From Litomosoides sigmodontis (Eukaryota > Nematoda > Chromadorea > Rhabditida > Onchocercidae): a stretch of 64,000 nucleotides of DNA. Positions 49,000 through 62,000 of this stretch are shown in pieces; the first letter of the stretch is position 1, and each line of letters opens with the position of its first letter. The notes below the pieces were generated by a model. The model saw only the letters and a program-made list of their open reading frames with translations. It did no database searches and had not been told where the DNA came from. The position numbers were made by a program, and so were the translations under genes. The DNA lies in contig OY718808.1 in NCBI GenBank assembly GCA_963070105.1, positions 10,100,898-10,164,897 on the forward strand, given 5' to 3'.

Positions 49000-51700
49000 T
49001 TAAACTTTATCTTGGATTTTTTTAGGTGCCTCATGCCACATGCTAATTCTATGGAGAAAACGATAGGACCATTCGGCAGCAAAAAATATGGACGCATTTG
49101 CTGGAATTGCGCTAAAAATGAGGAATTAAGAATATTCAAATAACGCCCTTTAATTAATCCCATCAAATTCCTTTAATAGTTTTTAAAATTGATCGTTTCT
49201 TTATCATTTATTTTCGTGTTCATTTAACTAGTGTTCTCCTAAATGTTGTTGACTTGTAGGTAACGAATTATTCCAGTAGCACATTCAGTTACAGCAATAT
49301 TGTATAGAAATCTGCCGCTTATATCAAATGTGTCAATAGACAAATGTTTATCCATATCTAGGAGTGAATGATACAGTTGTTCATGGTGAGGTATGCTAAA
49401 TCTGTTAATGGCCTCTTTATTTTGATGTCATAACTTGTATGATCATTAAATTTCTAAAAACACTTCCTAATTTATGACTCACTCATTATTAAATGAATGT
49501 TAGGTTAGCTGATGAAAAGTTAAACATCAGATGTACCGTAAAATGGTAGCAGAAATCCCGGCGAAAAAACCTTTGATGCCATAAATTCTCATGATATTTT
49601 GACAAACTTGTCTATATGAATGCATACTATCGTCAGCCTGGAATTGCGTTTTTATAACATCCGAGGGATAATTACATACCCAAGACAGAATGCCAGCAAT
49701 GCCTGAAATATTAGCGCAAAAAAAGAATCAGTGTACCTCTAAAAGATGAAAGCAATACTGATGTTAGAAATGGCATAATGAATTGATACAATTACGACTA
49801 AAATTATAACATAAGAATGACCTTATGTGAACCGCGCGTTTATACTTGTTTCTAATGCCAATTCTACTTTTCTTAATTATTTAATAATTTGAAGGGAAAC
49901 TGAAATATTAACAAAAAAAAATAAGTATAACCTCCAGCCAGAAGTAACTGAGATGTAGTTAGCGATGAAGCTTTACCATCTTTACTTAATTTTTGTGTAC
50001 AAAATTCGTAAGTGGCAAACCATACTCCATATCCGGGACCATCTCGGGCAACTGTAATCCATGTACCTCTTAAACAAGATTTTCTCAAGCAAAAAAAGAA
50101 AATTCCAGCAAAAGGAAATGGATAATTTGCATCTTCTACTGTGTTCAAATCTCTTACTTGTAGACCGATAAAAATCCGTGTTGTTTTATCATTTTTTGAG
50201 CGCAATCATACGATGACGTATATAATCTTTGCTTCTTTTCCTTCTAAATAAGCACACTTGAATTTTGGTAATATACTTCCGGCATAAATAATAGTAACAA
50301 GGTGCTTTTCATAACAAAATCAATTTGATAGTTTCATAACGAAAACGGTGAAAAACACTGAAGAAAGAAAAAGAAATGTCAGTGAAGACAAGAATTTTAC
50401 GAAAGAAAAACCAACAGTTTGTTCGTCTCTATGTCAGTAGCAAAAAAAATTTGTTTAAAATTACAAAATTTGCTTATAACCAATTAACAGAGATGCATTT
50501 GCTTACCATATATTTCACACAGCTAATAACGTACCTGCAACTGTAATTTAATCTTAATCAATTCTGATGGTATGCAAATACTGCACTGTGCAATGCCAGC
50601 CAGATTTCCAGCAGTAAATGGTCCAAGTAAATTGTGATAATTGTCGAAAAGTTTTATTGCGTTACCATAAATGCCAAATGCTACGGCATGAATTGCCGCA
50701 AAACTCATCATTGGACTAGACATTCCTGAAAATACTTGACGTTCTTGATATTCGTGAAAGCATTAAAAACAATCCAAATAGTGATTCGATCACGCTAAAT
50801 CGAGCACCTGAGTAATTCCAAAATTTTACATTATAGTCCATTACAATGTCTAGATGACGACACAAGATAATTAAAATCTTTTCATCATCTACTATTTCAT
50901 TCTAATTATAAATGATGAATTCAGTGCAAACTATGCACTTTATAAGTTACGTTTTGCCCATAATTTTTATTTTGAAATATCCTTCTCGAATAATAGCTCT
51001 TAAACAAGAGAACGATGAAACCACTGCAAATGTTGTCTGAAATCTTTTTCAGACAACATTTGAGACAACATTTGCAGGTCAAATTTTTTTTTTCAGACAA
51101 CATTTGCAGGTCAAAATTTCTGACCTTTAAAAAATCCCAAGAAGCCCTCATTTCGAATGATCGATGAACAACATCGATAAACATTTTGTGATTCTGTCTG
51201 TTGACGTATTCTAACCGTATCCAGTGGATGGCCTGTTAGCACTCCTGTCGTACCTGTGAGAAGCCTCAATTAGCACTTAGCCTTTCTTACTGCCATAAGT
51301 GGTACATTTCTCACTAATATCACTAATTGTTTTTTGAAATAGCGCCACCAAAATGTACGATTCCTTCAAACTGCATGTTTCATTAATGAGAAGCATAAAA
51401 TATTAGCAAAATTAATAAACATGAAATAAAAAATTCACCGTCCATATGAATTATTTTCTGCTCTGAATTAAGAACAAAGAGAGATGGAGTGGAAAATCAT
51501 CAATCTGCTACAGCTATTTTAGTGATGTGGCATTATTTAAACCGTCATCTACTTACCCAACTAACGTAAATGCAAAATGCATCGTAACGATAGCTTATAC
51601 CTGCTATGACTCCAATTAAATAGTGAACGACGGGTTCAAAATAGCCAAACTGTTCAAGCTTTCGATCATAACGATCACTACAGTAACCCACAGTGAGCAT
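49000..51700 (-). CDS. Mitochondrial carrier (SLC25 family, A29/A45/A48-like)
   Basis: Seven exons keep phase and give 306 aa, the standard length: 51601-51700, 51125-51253, 50535-50725, 50158-50243, 49932-50068, 49537-49702, 49000-49111. The three signature repeats are HPLDTVRIRQQ (about 42-52), IPSELIKIKLQLQ (128-140) and YPSDVIKTQFQAD (226-238). Each is followed by the expected G-F-x-G/Y-x-G turn (EGFLGFFKG, HGFLSVYKG, KGFFAG). RDGPGYGVWFATYEF (helix 4) and RAIPANASIFFAAEW (helix 6) complete six membrane helices. The motif set resembles the basic amino-acid/carnitine branch (SLC25A20/29/45/47/48); the exact substrate cannot be told. The last exon is separated by a 425-bp intron and would be missed without phase tracking. 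Start at 51700 is the first ATG before helix 1. Confidence 0.93.
51026..51115. repeat. Short inverted and direct repeats in a carrier-gene intron
   Basis: The 15-mer gcaaatgttgtctga (51026-51040) is inverted at 51049-51062 (14 of 15 bases) and fully at 51093-51107. The 20-mer starting gacaacatttgcagg occurs directly at 51064-51083 and 51096-51115. The cluster lies between exons 2 and 3 of the mitochondrial carrier. Confidence 0.85.
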
Positions 51701-51719
51701 CGTTTAATGCGATCAGAAT

Positions 51720-53950
51720 GCGGACGGAGTTAATAATCCTTCACAATACCATTTGAAATCAAATGTCTGTGGCTAATTTAGCTACCTTAAAATACAACCA
51801 AACAATAAAATTGAATGTGAGACAGGTCATGTCACTATAAATATATTTCTATTCTGTTAAATTTAAATATTTTACACACACACACACACACAGCTCATGT
51901 AAATTAAGATCGAGCTCGAAAACTACTGCGATATGCAATGAAAGTGCTGCATTCAACGCGCAAGGCTGCTAGTCGAGGGATATTTACAAGCAAAAATAGA
52001 ATAGCGAAAAGTTTCCTTCCCAAAAAGCGATTTTAGTTATTTATTAGCACGACAATAAGCCTGAACCAAGGTCCTCTCATCTTTCCAACAAGCCCCAATC
52101 AATAAACAATGATTACCGATGAAAAGTAATAACTGACGGGGGGCGACTCAGCCCATCACTAAGCATCCTTGGCAGCACATTTCTCACTTAAGTGCAAGTT
52201 CTCTTTAGCAGTGAATATGAAATAAAAAACAACGAACCGAGGCATTCTCGGAACTCAAGGAACATGGCACGAGTGTGTCTTCTCCTGTCTTTAACAATTT
52301 CAATCTAAGGAATCCTACACGCTACCACACTTTTTCTCTACACCAATCTATGCTGATCAGAGATGAAGATTGTTTTGAAGCTAGACGATGTTTTTGGACC
52401 CATTATTACAGCCGTTTATATCTTTCACTCATTTTTCCGAAGTGTATTTTTCAATAAGGCATTTAAAAAAGAAACAACTGTACAACGCAAGAGATACATG
52501 AGTAAACATAATGCATATGACTAAAAAGAGCAACATAATTTCATAAAAGGTCCCCTTCTTAAAAGATAAATTCATAGAAAGACAATCACAATGATTGCGC
52601 TAACATGCCTTACATGCGTCTCTTCAAGTTCACGTTTCAATTATGCAGTCTAATACGATTTGCTTTCTGCAGGCATAAAAAGGAAATTAAAGTGAATTTT
52701 CCAGATGACAAAATGATATTGAGCAAAGCAAAAAAATCTCAACCTAACTGCCATATTCTCATCACGACAAAAAAACACCACCTTCCTATCATTAATACAA
52801 AATGTTCCAATCCCATAACTTTAGAAAACTCCAGCACCCTACTATCACAACATTTAGTCCTCCACTTTAGCAATAGAAGAGGTAGTTTAACTCTTCCTTA
52901 AACTAGATTGTAATCACTGCTCCAAGTATTCATAACACTTCCATCGCCCTTTAAATTCTGAATACATATCCAAAAATAATTTCCTTCAGTGGAATAATCT
53001 ACAAAAGATCGGAACTTTTAGCAAAAAATAAAATACGTAGATCGACAACACCTAGTCATTATGCTTTGTAAATCAAAGTATGCAATTCAAAACATAAGGA
53101 AGAACTACATCCAAATTAAAAAGTATAAAGAAGCAGGTAACGAAGAGTGGAACTGAAAGCACATCGAATAGAAGACCTCACAATATCAGAATAATTATAG
53201 TAATAACATATTAATAAAACAGTAATTCCAACCAGTATCTGGAAGAAAAATTAGGCATCTGTATCCTTATCGAAACTCCACATTTTACATGAATGATACT
53301 AATGGATTTAATGATTAAAATTGGAAGAATTAACACTTCGCCGTTTTATCACTGAAATGAACCAAATGTTACATCAGTCAAGCTATCCTAAAAATTTCGG
53401 TAGCTTAACTGTAGAGTCAAGTAAGGGAATGAAATGCGCACATATTTAAACGAAATTTCATAAAAAAATATCCTGTACTAAAAACTTCTGTATCATATAA
53501 CATCCGCTAAGAAAACCACACTAGTCTATCACTAGAATGAAACGACGAGAAGCACAAAAATTATGAAAAAACAAACTGTTTGAGGCATAAAGCTGAAAGG
53601 CACTGTATGACAATATTCAAAGACTGAACTAACGGCTAATCTCAATTTGAACTTCATAGAAGAAGAACAGAAAATGAAATTCTTGGAAAAAAAATACAAA
53701 ACATGAACAGTCCGTCTGTAAGTAAATCACAACATATCATGCAAGCATAAGCGGGATTTTTATTTCATAATGTGACAAACTTTGGGCAGAAACACTTCAT
53801 TTCAGACCCCGGCAACAAAGTTAAAGAATTGGCATAACAAATACACTTTTAGTGTAGATGTTAGTTTGTACGAATAAAGTTACTAACTGAAAGGACACGA
53901 GTAAGTGTACTATAACGATATAAATTGTAAACCTTTCAATACAAATGATG
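51720..53950. other. No supported gene
   Basis: Only short chance-like frames are seen. A (CA)n run of about 18 bp is at 51874-51892. AATAAA on the minus strand near 53759 could serve as poly(A) signal for DESI2. Confidence 0.45.
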
Positions 53951-53956
53951 TAAGAG

Positions 53957-55745
53957 TTACTTTCCCTCTTTTTCACGAATGAATTGAGAATTGGATGAAG
54001 AGATGACTGCTGACTGAGTGCTTTCAGAAGTAAAATTTTTAATTGAATTCCAAATTTTTGATAAATGTGGCACCGGACTATAGGAGCGTACCGCTTCTGT
54101 AGCATTTAGAAGATTTGTTGATGCTGAACAATTCGTCGATAAATCACTAGCCGACAGTTTTGTTCCTACAAATTTTTAATTGTATTTGTAATGTAAAAGT
54201 GAAAACAGATATATATATATATATAACCCAAAGGATTCTTTCTCGAGAAAGAAAAATGCCTACCCTTTAACACGTACTTTTTCGGTGTTCTAATAAAAAT
54301 CAAAAGGAGAGGAAAACATAGCCAGAACAAAAGCAAGTTGGAGTGTGTAAGAAGCGGCTGACCGATGCTGCCACTATGAGGCAAGCTGGCACGTCTTCCA
54401 CTGCTATTTGATTGTTCAGTAGTTTCCTGATCACGCTCAATACATGCTGAAGTATAATCCCCACTTCTTCGCCTTTCTTCTAGACTTTGCTGTAACGCCA
54501 CCGGTGTCAACCATTCTCGCGGTAAACATCGTTCCAGAAACGGTATTGAACTTGACACAGTGGCAAGCCGATTTACCCATGACGGTATTTCTTTACCGGT
54601 AAGTGTCTAAAACCAAATCAAGTGAAACTGTAACGATAAAGTTATAAGCTACTAGATACAGCTGGATATATAAGAAACAGAGAGTTCCGCGTTTCCCGAA
54701 TTTTAAGAAACACATTTCCTCCCCAATGAGCACTTAAAATCTGCTACTTCATATCTACTTGATCTATTTTACGACGGTTTCCCTTGTTATAATCACAAAT
54801 CTTCTTTGTTTGAAAACTTACCTACGTTATGGCACCACCTAAGGTATGAAATTACTTTTGATAACATTGCAAACATTTTTTTTTCATAGTTAAAACACGA
54901 CTGGTAGCTGCCAATGTACGCTTTCATTGCAGTTACTTTTTACTTTTTCCACATTACGTGTTTCATTATCAAATCTTCCACAAACTTTTGATAACCTAAA
55001 ACCGTTTAACAAAACAAATAAAAATACCCATTATATACCTTAGCCAAAGCAGCTGTGAAATGGTTGCAATTTTTTGAAATCAAATGATATTTATCGCCTC
55101 TGTATTCAGTTCCCAACATCTGGATAAGATGTCTTATATCAGTAGCACTAAAGTCGGTCTCACCGATAAGGATACTTTCTCTGAAGATATTCAGTTTTTT
55201 TTAGAGAATTTTCCGAGCGAATTATTATCGGTTAATATGACTGGAAATACCAAAAATTATCTGAACTAATCAAATAGAGCAAATATCAAATAAAATTCGA
55301 ATAAAATTACTTGAACTTGAAATTGTCACCCAACTCTTCTGCATCTTTCGGCGAGTTTTCAAAAATTCCAGAAAATGAGAATGGATGACCACCATAAGTA
55401 TATTCTGAAGTGGAAACAATGAAGACAAAGACAATTTCTTAACAAATCAATTTGAAAATTGAATTTTCTGATGAAGTGATGGATGAAGTGGATAAAATGC
55501 ATTATCAAATCCTAGTAAAAATTCCTAAACTTACCAATACCATATACTTCGATGCCTGTATGGTATACTCCAAATCCAAGGGTAGAAGCATAATCGTTTA
55601 ACCAATACTAAAACAGTAGGATTTCTTAAAGAGAGCGAGACAATTTAAATCTGAGCATCAAAGATTCAAACTAGTCCGTTTCAATTTTCCTCTTAAAATA
55701 AAAATAGAAAGGAGAAAACGAATACTTCAGAATCACTTGTATACA

Positions 55746-55824
<79 letters not shown>

Positions 55825-56014
55825 CTGCATAATTTAAAATATAAAATGCAGCAAAAGCAAAACAGATCTATCACAACCATGTGTAATTTTTCAAGAAATT
55901 TTCCCAGAAAGTAATGAAAAAAATGTGGTAGCATCGCGCAGCAAAAAAATATTAGACGGGGTAATAAAAGCTTACCATATCGTATACATTCAATCTTACT
56001 GGAGTACGTGCCAT
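53957..56014 (-). CDS. DESI2: DESI2-like PPPDE desumoylating isopeptidase with C-terminal extension
   Basis: Six exons keep phase and give 297 aa: 55976-56014, 55535-55607, 55317-55404, 55039-55180, 54264-54606, 53957-54165. The PPPDE fold is complete: NVYDM then YWLNDY, the catalytic His29 in [23 protein letters not shown], and the catalytic Cys105 in KNCNHF. After it, [12 protein letters not shown] and [15 protein letters not shown] match human DESI2 closely. DESI2 is a thiol hydrolase of the PPPDE family acting on SUMO/ubiquitin conjugates. Human DESI2 is 194 aa; here about 100 extra residues follow, with a basic-acidic Ser-rich linker and a hydrophobic segment at about 205-219 ([15 protein letters not shown]) followed by basic residues. 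The tail is unlike anything I recognise. Confidence 0.95.
55747..55824. repeat. (TA)n microsatellite
   Basis: A nearly pure AT dinucleotide run of about 78 bp, with a single GT interruption near 55809, lies in the first intron of DESI2. A shorter AT run sits at about 54208-54224. Confidence 0.97.
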
Positions 56015-56019
56015 CTTTG

Positions 56020-59000
56020 ATTTATTCCTTTATTTCCAAATATAAAGGGCAAGAATCGGCTAAGCAATAATTACACTATGTATGACAAGAACCGCATTTT
56101 TCTAGTAGTTATAAACGGATATCCGATTATAAACGAATGTTGGTAATTGAAAGTGGATAGAATATATTGACCAGAAATGTGACTGCTCCTTTCACCAATG
56201 AAATCAGCTTAATCGTTAGTAGTATATACCTCCAAAAAATAATATCGTAAAAATTTTTTTTACTTAATTTTAAAAATGGTGCAGTTTATACGCACTACGT
56301 ATCTATACAGACGCATTTGCATTAATTACGGGGAAGAAGCAAAATCAGCCATTTCATTATTTTGTTGCGCAATTTAATATTTCATGACAGGATTAAATCC
56401 ACCAAAACAATATCAAAACCAAACAGTGGATGAGGTGGAAAAGTATTTTGCAAATATTACTATGAATGCTTCCATCTCAGCACTCTATCTCCTTTCTAGT
56501 CTTCTATCAATGCGTTATGGATGAAAAGTTTTGCACTATCCTGTAGATTAACCATAGTCAGTGAACAGAGACTTACGCATACGTAAACACACAAACAAAC
56601 ATTCACATATGTGTACATACATGGAAATGCGTTAAATACAAAAAACGTAAACACACACCTCTATTACTCATGTAGAAATCACTCCATACGACAACTTCTT
56701 AAGCATGACACCATACAGCATAGCACTTAAAAAGCGTCATGCGAACAACCCCGGCACATCCATAAAGACCCAAAAAACCAAGGGTCCTGCACAGAAAAGT
56801 AAAAACGCCATCTGCAAACTATCTTCGCAACACCATTTCATGCGGCGATATGCAACCATTGGATCCTACCCATCACAGTGACACAATTTTAATCGGGTTG
56901 AATTTTTCTAATTCTTCGACTGTTTCAAGGAGCGAAAGGGTTTAGGGTGGATCGCTGAAGAAAGTTTAAGCGTCCTACCTGCCTGGCTGGCTTAATAATA
57001 CTTCCTGAAAGTTTAAGTGGAATCGAAAAAGATGATGGCAATGTCGCGGAGGCATGAAGGTTATCTGAGATATCTTGGATTATTTCATGTTATTCCGGGA
57101 AGATTTCAAATGATTCCCTTCCATTTCTTCGACCTCTTTTTGTCCATAGCAATTTCTGGCTTAAGAAATATATTTAAGTAATATTTTAAAATGTTAAAAA
57201 AAATATTCCGACTGAAAAATTTCCAAATCTGTCATTTAGCGTGTAGATTGCCGTAATTAAAAAATCACCATACTTTCATTTTCACGGAATTTTTTGGTCA
57301 CTGTGAGGCATTTTTTTGTTGGACCAATTGAAAATGTATTTTAGATTAACGTAAATACCCCGGCAAGACATCAATTGGACACAGGATAACAAACATATGG
57401 GATTTTTGATTCTCTCTTGAAACGAACCAGTTATTTCAACCGGTTAACTATGTGCGATCAGAAATCAGCAGAATAACAATTTGTTGCAACAAGTGTTTGC
57501 AAAGGGATGAATAATTATGGCAGAAAAGTTGGGGGCAAAGGATGTGTGACTATATATTTGCATTACTAAATGTTTGAACCGTTAAGTTAAGGAAGCGAAA
57601 GGAACATATGAGCGAATTTAAGATAAAGCTCGAAGCGAAGGACAGGGGAACAAAAATTAAGGATGATTTGTTTGAATTGTGGAAGATTTAGTTGAGGCCT
57701 ACGTATAGCAAATTCAGAGCTCAGGAAAATCTTGACCTCAGTCGAATTGCGCTCCGTGCACTCATCACTTAAGCCATCAATTTTGCACGATGAATTTTCT
57801 TTCCAAATTTCTTTCTTAATTAACTTAGCTAGAAAGAGAAGGATGGTAAGCAGAATTTTGCTTTCCATGGTTTAAATCAAAATATAAATTGTTGATAGAA
57901 AAAAACAACCGAAATGAAAGGATGGAAATAAACGTCTGATTTAAGTGGAAAGACATGACGAAGTGGAAGAGGAAAGTTAATATAGAATTAAGCGCCAAAT
58001 TCTCTCTAAAGTAGACGAACGGATTATTTGTAGTACTCTTCGGAATAACTAAAATTTGGCGAACTTTCTAATTTGAGCACTTTGTTACTGATTGATCTTC
58101 TTTGTTTGTCTGAAAGAAAGAAGTAGCTGGATGTAATAAAAGTAAAGAGGTGAGAAAAGCAATGTTTGATTAATTTTCATCAGTTTTATTATCTTCCAGA
58201 TCGCTTTCTTCTTCAAAATATGGAGTGAAAGGTTTGTTCATGATTGAAATAAAAAATTTATATGAAGAAAGGAGCAAGGAAAAGATGATGAATTTAAATT
58301 GAATTAGAATGCTGGGGATGGAATGATGAAAAGTTGCGCTGTAAACGTATTTTAAAGAAAGCAGAGCAGTGCAGGATATTGTGGCGCGGCCGATCTGATG
58401 CTCTTAATTATTGTCACAATAAAGGCAGAATATTTGATTACTTACATAATAACATTGCAAGTGGATTAGTTAGTTGCATGCATTATTAGGATCATTTTTC
58501 CTTCGTGCAAACGTGAAAAGCAACACTAAGCAGGAGGAGAGTGATAGTCGGGCGCAAGTATGGTCACAGGGAAAGAAATACAGCAAAGATTTCAGTTGCA
58601 GAGCTAGGCAGATGACAGCTTGTTCCATGAAGCTAGTGAAATGTGTCGTAGTGAGATTGCGCAGTTAAAACAAGTTGGAGCTCTCAGTCATCAAAGTGAG
58701 TTTGGCGCAACAGTACTGCTCCATCAATATAACATTGGTAGTAAATGCCGGGTGACAATAGGATCGAAGTGCCGTTTATTTGTTGTATTCATTTCAGACA
58801 ACGTGAAGTTTTTGTCCAGAAATTGAGCAATAAATCGGTTTAGGATGATGAAATTTTTGCTAAAAGGAGAGAGAAATAAGTGATAAGATGATTTATTACA
58901 TTTTGCGACCACTTCAACGCTTTTCACCCGCTCAATTACATTTCGGAATAATTGATGCAGGAGAGAGAGGGAGATTGCCCAGTTACTTTCACTGTTTTGC

Positions 59001-59060
59001 TTACACTTAGACCTTGACAAGTCGACGTGAAAAGAGGATGAGTAGAGAAAGGAGAGAATC
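56020..59060. other. Mostly non-coding; one doubtful small secreted-protein frame
   Basis: A minus-strand frame starting at 57868 begins MESKILLTILLFLAKL, a plausible signal peptide, then SSCKIDGLSDECTERNSTE. A gtaggc donor near 57703 could end a first exon, but no partner exon was found. No other coding signal is seen. Confidence 0.3.
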
Positions 59061-59064
59061 AAGT

Positions 59065-62000
59065 TCAATCATTTGCGCTTTCATCTTCACTGTGCTTCTC
59101 CAGCGTAACGGAAACCTGGTCTGCTTCAGTGGGAAACGAAATGGGAAACGGTATCTGAGGGTAGCTCAACTGAGATTGCGCCTTTCGTGAGTGCACACTG
59201 TCCTCATTTTCCTCTGTCACGTCCTCCAGATGGTGAGGCTCGTTGACGACTATATTAATTGAACCGTGCGATGTGCGCGCTGATAGCGTCGAACGAAATG
59301 GCAAATGCAAATAATCACCTGCAGAAAAAAGACTTGCTTCATTAGCAACAGCAGAAGTGGGTAATCAATAATTCACATCGTTTGCTATTACTTCCATGAT
59401 TTTCATCATAAATTAATACTCGCCTAAGCTAAACCGTCGTCGTGCATGAGTGCCATCTGCAACTTGCGAGTGCATTCCACGTGGCAACTCTTTATCGTTA
59501 ATATTTCCGGCCTCATTCACCGACCTGAAAATTTGTTATCGAAAAAAGGCGCTTTCTTTTTTTGCCGCTTGCATGATTTATGAAATATAGCTAAAGTAAT
59601 GAAATAATATACAAGCGGCTGGCTGTATTTACCTGCCCCATGATGCTGCTCTTAGCAAATAATCCAGCGGACTTCGTGTCGAATCCGAGCTGTGCGGTAG
59701 GGGCATCATTTGGATATTCTTATCTTCCGATAGTCTGAAATAGCAAATTTCACCAGCAATACCTCTTCATCTTCATCTTGAAACTAACTGATGCTCATAT
59801 CGCTCGCATTTGCAAATGTTTTGCAAAGCTAGGAATTTTAAATGATCTAAAACATTTCCAACATCCCTGATGATTGCAATACTGCTTTTATTACACTGAT
59901 CAGTTTTATGCCGGCAACGGCAACATAGAAATAGGACACATTTATTGGATAGCAAACAATTAGTACAGTGTGCAACTTGCAGAACATTCCGGCTAAAAGG
60001 CAACCTGATATGCGCAAGGGAACCGGTAATGCTACTCATACGTCGTTCGAGTGCCATTGATTGTTGCGTGTAGAGTGGTTCAACAGGTCCTTCCCAAAAC
60101 GGATCTTTTTCAACTGTCGGCGGTTGATTATAGCCGAAATCAACGATCATTAGTCCTACCTTAAACTAAGGCTATTTGTTTGTAATGCAAAAAACAATGA
60201 ATGTATTAACTGAACTCAATTTCTGTTTACTCGTAAGCAGAATTTCATTTAGATTCATTCCATGTGTTAATTCACGTTTGTATGAGCAATTTAACTGATT
60301 ACAATGAGCCAAACAGTTGGAGATATTTCAACTGCTAAGGAGAAATTCAGTTCAGTTTGTAGAGTTGATGAAAAAGCATTTCAGGAGGTAATTCTAAATT
60401 AAAATGCTATTTTTTAGAGCGTTTGACCACCTGAGATATGAAAAATTGATTGAAAAAAGTAGCAAAATCTTACGAAACAAAAAATAACATTTAATTTCTT
60501 AAAATTTTAAACAAACAGCAAGATTTTTGTCGAGTAGGAAATTGCACTCGAAGTCATCGTCATCTTCACCAAATGGATTCAGTATTACTTCGGCTACTTT
60601 TAGCCATCCCATGTAAAAAATAAATTGTAAAACAGACATGAATGGAAAAAATGCGTCCACCTGAAAATGGGAAAATGGGATTGTTTCTGATGATGTAAGG
60701 CTCTTGTATTTAATGAATTTTAGCCCGAAACGCCTAAGATTCTGAATGTTTTAATTTTTTTGAATTTGTATTTGACGAATACAGCTTGAAAAAATTTGAT
60801 AATAGGAGTCCATCGTTTTTCATTTAATTAAAATGCTTCCAAATTAAAGAGTGAAACATTTTTAGGTGAAAATTATCAGATGAATTTCTAAGCCTGTGTA
60901 ACTTATTATGCAATAGAGTGTCCAGATGAAACAGATAAATTCAACCGACAGTTCCGCCGTTTCAAAAATATCAATGTAGGAAATGTTTTTTTGAGGGTTG
61001 AATTTTAGTAGCTAAAAAAAAAATGTGTAGTGGATTACTTTAGATTTGTTAGGTGCCTCATCTGATATAATGTGTTGTCGTGATATGGCGCAAACAAAAA
61101 AATACAAATGGACGCCAAGGACGACAATCTGAGCGTACATAATGGGCAATGGCACCCAATCGAAATTGTACAAATTTGCCATATTCGTGCGGAATCGTTT
61201 GATTTCCTGCAAAAAAGTTCATTTTTTCAAACTGAACAAAGGATAAGTCCATTCCTCCTCAGCTGATTGCGACAGCCAACAACAATTCTAACTTTCTCCT
61301 TTTTCTCCGAATACGTGAAAATTACGTGAATTTCCGCGTTTTCAATGGAACAAGGATAGCGAGCAGGGAAGAAGTTCACTAACTTACTTCGCTAACTTTC
61401 TGCTGCAACCAATCACTTGCAATTTTCTGCTGCTGTCGTGCGTCATCGCATATTGCTAGGGCCCATTGAAATGGCACCCAGTGCTTGTCATAGCGATAAT
61501 GAAGTTCGTCCAACTTGGCTTTCTCATGCGACATCATAAATCCTACGCAAATGCTATGCTTAAGGCATTACACGGTGCAGTGACTAAAGCGAATCACTTG
61601 GCATCGCCAGTTTAATTAGTCACATTGACTTGACGTACGTTTGCAGTATTATTGGAGATGAAGCTAAGTCACGCTACTGTGTTTTCTAGCTGGAGGATGG
61701 GAGAGTTTAATGGCGCAAGGTGTGAGCTACCGCAGGATGTGAGCTACTACTCTTCGTTACCAACAACCAAAAAAGGTTTGAATTCCATCTACTCTCAGTG
61801 GATGGAGTTTGTTGAAAAACACGGCTAAGTGCTTTTACCTCTCAACGTTCGTGTCACGTTTCACCATCTTTCCCGTGTCTTTTCTCAATATGAAGAAGGT
61901 GAACAAATAATTGTTAAATTAATTTGCTAACAACTAGAAAAAAGCATCAAATTTCGAAAAGCGACCTGCTGCAACGACAGAATCTAACGTGGGAAATCGC

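Noticed and set aside
48511..49143. Possible two-exon plus-strand gene ending in a Cys-containing peptide
   Set aside because: Its second exon is exactly antisense to the last carrier exon (49000-49111), which encodes the required sixth helix with correct phase; the plus-strand reading is a shadow.
55671..55934. Open frame of alternating Ile-Tyr
   Set aside because: It is the translation of the (TA)n run in DESI2 intron 1.
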